Assembly: GCF_014205685.1 (NCBI RefSeq)
Contig: NZ_JACIIU010000016.1
Span: 1 to 45,809 of the forward strand
Source of the DNA: Paenochrobactrum gallinarii
GTDB lineage: Bacteria > Pseudomonadota > Alphaproteobacteria > Rhizobiales > Rhizobiaceae
DNA: 45,809 bases
Direction of reading: 5' to 3'
In this document: in pieces, positions 42,858 to 45,809 of the stretch
Layout: each line of letters opens with the position of its first letter
How positions within the stretch are numbered: position 1 is the first letter of the stretch
Position numbers and translations under genes: made by a program
Notes under the pieces: generated by a model
Databases searched by the model: none
What the model was told of the DNA's origin: nothing
What the model saw: the letters and a program-made list of their open reading frames with translations, nothing else

Positions 42858-43886
42858 TTGCATCACGATTTTCTCAGGCCAAAATTAAATAATGATCAAA
42901 AAATCCGGATAAAAAATTTATATAAAAGAGATAATTACCACGGTTTAATTGCATTAACTCAGGATTTTATTTGGATTTCTGTAGCGATAACACTGCCAAT
43001 ATTCTTATCGTTTTGGCTGTATCCGCTATCTGCTTTGATAATAGGAGCACGCCAACGAGTCTTGGCGAGCTTATTACATGAAGCTGCACACGGAACATTG
43101 TTCAAGAAACACTTCCTCAATATCAGCATCGGGCGGGTGATCTCTGGCTGGACAATCCTTCAATCATTTGGGGCATACAGACAGTCACATGTCCTTAATC
43201 ATCATCCGAGGATCGGAGAGGAAGTAGACGATCCTGATCTTCGTTATATGATAGCGGAAGGTGTGTACGTAAAACAGAGTCGCTCTGTCTTCATAGGCCG
43301 ATACGTCTTGGGTCCCCTTATTGGGACAAGAACCGTCAAATATATATGGTTTTTGCTCAAAGACCGCCTGATTGGCCCTCTTCACACAGGAGAGCATCGC
43401 GTCGAAACTATTGCTGTTGTGATCTTTCACGCCACCGCAGCTATCTTGATGTACCAAATGAATGCGCTCAGTTATTTTCTACTGTACTGGTGGATTCCAT
43501 TCGTAACCATATACCCAATTATTGGCTGGTTCAGCGAACTCTCCGAGCATTTTCCTATGATGAAAAATACACCTAACGATCCCATCTATTCTTCTCGAAA
43601 TAGATACGCCTCGCCTGTAGAAGCGTTTTTCATAGGTACGCACGGAGACAACTATCACCTTACACACCACCTGCTGCCGGGGGTACCTCATTGGAATTTA
43701 GAAAAGGCAACTAAGATTCTTCGAGAACATGAAGAGTTCCGGAACTGGGACGATATTTGGGGTGGTATTTTCACGTCCAGCAATCCATCGCGCATCAGCC
43801 TACTGGACTACATAGTTAACTATCATACGTTTCAACCAGCAAATTCGCATGTGATTTCGCCGTTGTATACGGAGATGACCGTATGA
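42858..43886 (+). CDS. Membrane fatty-acid-desaturase-like di-iron enzyme
   Basis: A 342-residue integral-membrane protein. Start at the TTG at 42858, because GGAGGA lies five bases upstream of it and overlaps the alternative TTG at 42846. All three histidine boxes of the desaturase/hydroxylase superfamily are present: HEAAH (74-78), HVLNHH (111-116) and HLTHH (267-271). They bind the di-iron centre that uses O2 to desaturate or hydroxylate an alkyl chain. Hydrophobic stretches near 35-65, 185-205 and 208-230 are the membrane parts. The stop overlaps the EamA start as ATGA. Relatives act on lipids, carotenoids or, as RtxC, on dihydrorhizobitoxine; the last is considered because of the exporter and aminotransferase fragment next door. 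Confidence 0.83.
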   Translation: MHHDFLRPKLNNDQKIRIKNLYKRDNYHGLIALTQDFIWISVAITLPIFLSFWLYPLSALIIGARQRVLASLLHEAAHGTLFKKHFLNISIGRVISGWTILQSFGAYRQSHVLNHHPRIGEEVDDPDLRYMIAEGVYVKQSRSVFIGRYVLGPLIGTRTVKYIWFLLKDRLIGPLHTGEHRVETIAVVIFHATAAILMYQMNALSYFLLYWWIPFVTIYPIIGWFSELSEHFPMMKNTPNDPIYSSRNRYASPVEAFFIGTHGDNYHLTHHLLPGVPHWNLEKATKILREHEEFRNWDDIWGGIFTSSNPSRISLLDYIVNYHTFQPANSHVISPLYTEMTV

Positions 43887-44785
43887 CAAATATACTGCGC
43901 ACGCGCTCCGAGCTTTTTGCATTAACTGCGGCGGCTCTGAACGGAACGATCGGACCCTTCAATAGATTCGGCTTTATGGACGGAGCATCCCATCATGAGA
44001 TTGCATTCTTGAAATGCTTCATCGCATTTCTGATACTGCTTAGCTTCTGTACTGCAAATGTTGACAGAAGAAGACAAGTATTCTCTCTGAAGAGCAAAGC
44101 GCCCCACTTTTTCGTTCTGGCATTCTTGGGAATATTTTGCTTGTACTTCTTCGAAACATGGGCTTTCAAGGAAGCAAGCATCCCTCTGGTATCGTTTCTG
44201 ACTTACGCCGCAGGCGGTATAACAATTGTCCTCTCAGCGATATTCCTCGGAGAGCGGATAGGCATGTTTCGCTTGATCGCATTCGCGCTGATCATTTGCG
44301 GAGTGTTTCTGATATACTCATTTGAGGCCGGTGTCTCCGGGAGTCCTCTCGGAATTCTCCTCGCATTGCTAGGAGGGCTAGGGTATGCACTTTTCATCTT
44401 CACTTCCAAACTCTTCCGAATGGGAAGCGGGTTAGCCCATCTTGTTTGGCTGTTTGGTTTCGGCAGCCTCTATTTGCTAGTACCGGTTCTGATTGATGGC
44501 TTCTCTGTGCCTAGCATGACAACTATGGCTGTAATCCTTGGGTTAGTGCTTTTACCCACAATTGGTGGGTTCTACTTTACAACGAAAGCCGTCCAGACAG
44601 GGGAAGCCAGCAGTGTGCAAATCATCGAAACGAGCGATCCACTTTTTGCAACAATATTTGCTTTCGGTCTATTCGGGGATCAACTAGGCGTGGCCGGATG
44701 GACAGGGGCAGCGTGTATTATGATAGGGCTACTTTTGGCACTGAAGAAAGAGCCGGAGGCTGCACCACATGCCACATTGCGCTGA
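43883..44785 (+). CDS. EamA/DMT-family transporter, probable exporter
   Basis: A 300-residue inner-membrane protein with ten predicted spans in two EamA repeats (residues ~10-140 and ~155-290). FLTYAAGGITIVLSAIFLGERIGMFRLIAFALIICGVFLIY ends the first repeat, and SSVQIIETSDPLFATIFAFGLFGDQLGVAGWTGAACIMIGLLLAL ends the second. Members export amino acids and metabolites. It is translationally coupled to the desaturase by an ATGA overlap, so it likely exports the desaturase product or a related small molecule. The unit ends at a large inverted repeat (44786-44851). Confidence 0.85.
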   Translation: MTNILRTRSELFALTAAALNGTIGPFNRFGFMDGASHHEIAFLKCFIAFLILLSFCTANVDRRRQVFSLKSKAPHFFVLAFLGIFCLYFFETWAFKEASIPLVSFLTYAAGGITIVLSAIFLGERIGMFRLIAFALIICGVFLIYSFEAGVSGSPLGILLALLGGLGYALFIFTSKLFRMGSGLAHLVWLFGFGSLYLLVPVLIDGFSVPSMTTMAVILGLVLLPTIGGFYFTTKAVQTGEASSVQIIETSDPLFATIFAFGLFGDQLGVAGWTGAACIMIGLLLALKKEPEAAPHATLR

Positions 44786-44851
44786 CAATGATCGTACCCG
44801 AACGGAACGCGCCTTACAACGCGCTACAGTGATGTTCGGTTATGATCATTG
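44786..44851. repeat. Long inverted repeat after the EamA gene
   Basis: The 18 bases 44786-44803 and the reverse complement at 44834-44851 (GTTCGGTTATGATCATTG) match at 16 of 18 positions, with an inner GCGC-containing loop. It starts at the EamA stop codon. It could be a terminator or a miniature element. Confidence 0.5.
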
Positions 44852-44887
44852 ACTCACATAAATGCTGTTCGGCATCGGCAGGACGAC

Positions 44888-45253
44888 CACCTATCGCACG
44901 CGGCCTACAGACTCAGCCCGCGATCATAATCCAACCGCGGGAGCCAATATGCTGCGCATGATTATCGCATGCTTCTAAAAGCCCACGGCATACTCCCGTC
45001 CATGAGCGGAAAAGGCAATTGTTATGATAATGCCATGGTTGAAACCGTCTTCAAGACGATTAAATCAGAACTGATCTGGCGCACGGTGTTTCAAACTAGA
45101 AATCATGCCATTAAAGCTATTGGACAATATATTGATGGCTTCTATAATCCCATCCGCAGACATTCCGCACTGCGATATAAATCGCCAATCTCATATGAGA
45201 TGACAACGCGAAATCTAGAGCCGGAAACTCTCCACTAATGCAGGGCAAGTCCA
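44888..45253 (+). mobile_element. IS3-family orfB 3' remnant with its right tip
   Basis: The frame reads SNRGSQYAAHDYRMLLKAHG, then ILPSMSGKGNCYDNAMVETV and RRHSALRYKSPISYE up to TAA at 45238. These are the C-terminal third of an IS3-family integrase-type transposase. The usual HSDRGSQY motif has Asn for the catalytic Asp (SNRGSQY). The tip TGCAGGGCAAGTCCA ends at 45253, where the aminotransferase fragment begins abruptly. The 5' part of the element is missing. It differs from the tip at the window ends, so it is another IS3-type element. Confidence 0.8.
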
Positions 45254-45714
45254 CCCAATACCAGTCTGAATTTCATCGAAGATCAGGCATATACCGTTGT
45301 CCGTGCAGAAATCTCTCAGCTCATGCAAAAATGGTCTGCTGCACACAAACCCGCCGCCGTTCCCCAAGATAGGCTCTATAACTATAGCAGCGATTTGGTT
45401 TTGAGAGTTAAATCGCAATACATTCTTGATATCATTCATAACGACCAGATGGTCATCTATTCCGCTATCATCTGGATAAACCCTATCAGCCGGATAAGAG
45501 ACGCAATGGAGTGCTTGTTTTGCCACTGGGAAACTTTCTGACCGGAAGGAAAATCCAGACATATTCATAGTGTAGAATGTTTGTCCGTGATGGCTTCTTC
45601 TAAAAGTTATAATCTCGCGGCGACCAGTGTTAAACATTGCATACTTTATTGCTCCCTCCATCGCAGTTGAGCCGCTACAAACTTTGGTGTGCACATGTAT
45701 GAAAGTATTACTAG
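45254..45714 (-). pseudogene. Class III aminotransferase, internal fragment cut at both ends by insertion sequences
   Basis: On the minus strand the frame is open from the IS junction at 45714. It shows CSGSTAMEGAIKYAMFNTGR (the cofactor-phosphate region), SHHGQTFYTMNMSG, IAAIVIEPILGNGGGFV and FDEIQTGIG, the PLP-pyridine Asp motif. The next bases belong to the IS3 tip, so the catalytic lysine region and C terminus are lost, and the N terminus is removed by the boundary IS. The fold is that of 2,4-diaminobutyrate, ornithine or dihydroxyacetone-phosphate aminotransferases. It is non-functional and of unknown original role. Confidence 0.8.
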
Positions 45715-45809
45715 TGACCTGGGCCCCAATGCTCCTCCATTTTTCAGTAGAGTCTTAGGTTATACTATTGGCCTTAAGCGGCCCGTTTTTCTAGAGCCAT
45801 TTTTATTGC
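45715..45809 (+). mobile_element. Terminal 95 bp of an insertion sequence (IS3-like tip), right copy
   Basis: Exact inverted copy of bases 1-95, beginning TGACCTGGGCCCC at the junction with the aminotransferase fragment. The element runs out of the window. Both copies present the same end to the interior, so the two ISs are in opposite orientation around the 45.6-kb segment. The flanking bases inside (GACGC on the left, ACTAG when read toward the right tip) do not match, as expected for separate insertions. Confidence 0.8.

Noticed and set aside
1..45809. Calling the whole window a composite transposon
   Set aside because: The inverted tips would equally arise from a contig ending in a repeated IS, and no outer flank or target duplication is visible.
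1..45809. CRISPR arrays, rRNA, tRNA or a replication origin
   Set aside because: No regularly spaced repeats of suitable length, no tRNA-like cloverleaf with the GGTTCRA arm and no rRNA segments were seen. The TACGAA and GCCAAAACAT repeats are too short and few.

Overview
The window reads as an alphaproteobacterial chromosome or large-replicon segment of Rhizobiales/Brucellaceae type. The reasons are the divergent iolG / rpiR-iolCDEB arrangement with an iolC-DUF2090 fusion, a ugpBAEC operon, a DUF1344 secreted protein, and many short-spaced ABC importer operons. No rRNA, tRNA or CRISPR array was seen. Genus is not assigned. Both ends stop inside the same 95-bp sequence in inverted orientation, with IS3-like TG...CA tips facing inward. 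The segment is therefore bounded by two copies of one insertion sequence, one cutting an AraC-type regulator and the other a class III aminotransferase.

Layout. 1-2.0 kb: IS tip, broken araC-type gene, a glycosyltransferase-like gene, decayed sequence with an IS3 orfA scrap. 2.0-7.3 kb: twin LacI-type operators, a 50-codon leader ORF, a polar amino-acid ABC importer, an M14-type deacylase and a LacI regulator. 7.4-15.5 kb: a seven-gene minus-strand operon (CUT2 sugar-type importer, COG3618 amidohydrolase, zinc/PLP D-amino-acid lyase, RidA) with a divergent IclR regulator. 15.6-18.4 kb: a protein of unknown function, IS3 and exonuclease fragments, and nitronate monooxygenase. 18.6-22.5 kb: a ModE-like regulator, then a FecBCD-type metal/oxyanion importer translationally coupled to trmO, with a ModE-box-like site in the promoter. 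22.5-30.4 kb: inositol catabolism (iolG, iolR, iolC-DUF2090, iolD, iolE, iolB). 30.7-31.0 kb: DUF1344 protein. 31.0-36.3 kb: an inositol-monophosphatase-family phosphatase with an AfuABC-like importer. 36.5-40.7 kb: ugpBAEC. 40.7-45.8 kb: a degraded, probably transferred segment with an IS5 remnant, a desaturase plus EamA exporter pair, an IS3 orfB remnant and the aminotransferase fragment.

How the genes fit together. Most intact genes take up and break down small polar compounds: an N-acylated amino acid (2-7 kb), an unidentified sugar-like or D-amino-acid-containing compound (7-15 kb), inositol, and phosphorylated sugars or polyols (31-41 kb). The last three modules form a plausible polyol/sugar-phosphate block. 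The most interesting points are the ModE-type control inferred for the FecBCD-trmO operon, the Afu-type reading of a transporter that would usually be labelled ferric iron, the unassigned CUT2/amidohydrolase/D-amino-acid-lyase/RidA pathway, and the remnant desaturase-exporter-aminotransferase set, which resembles part of a rhizobitoxine-like pathway.
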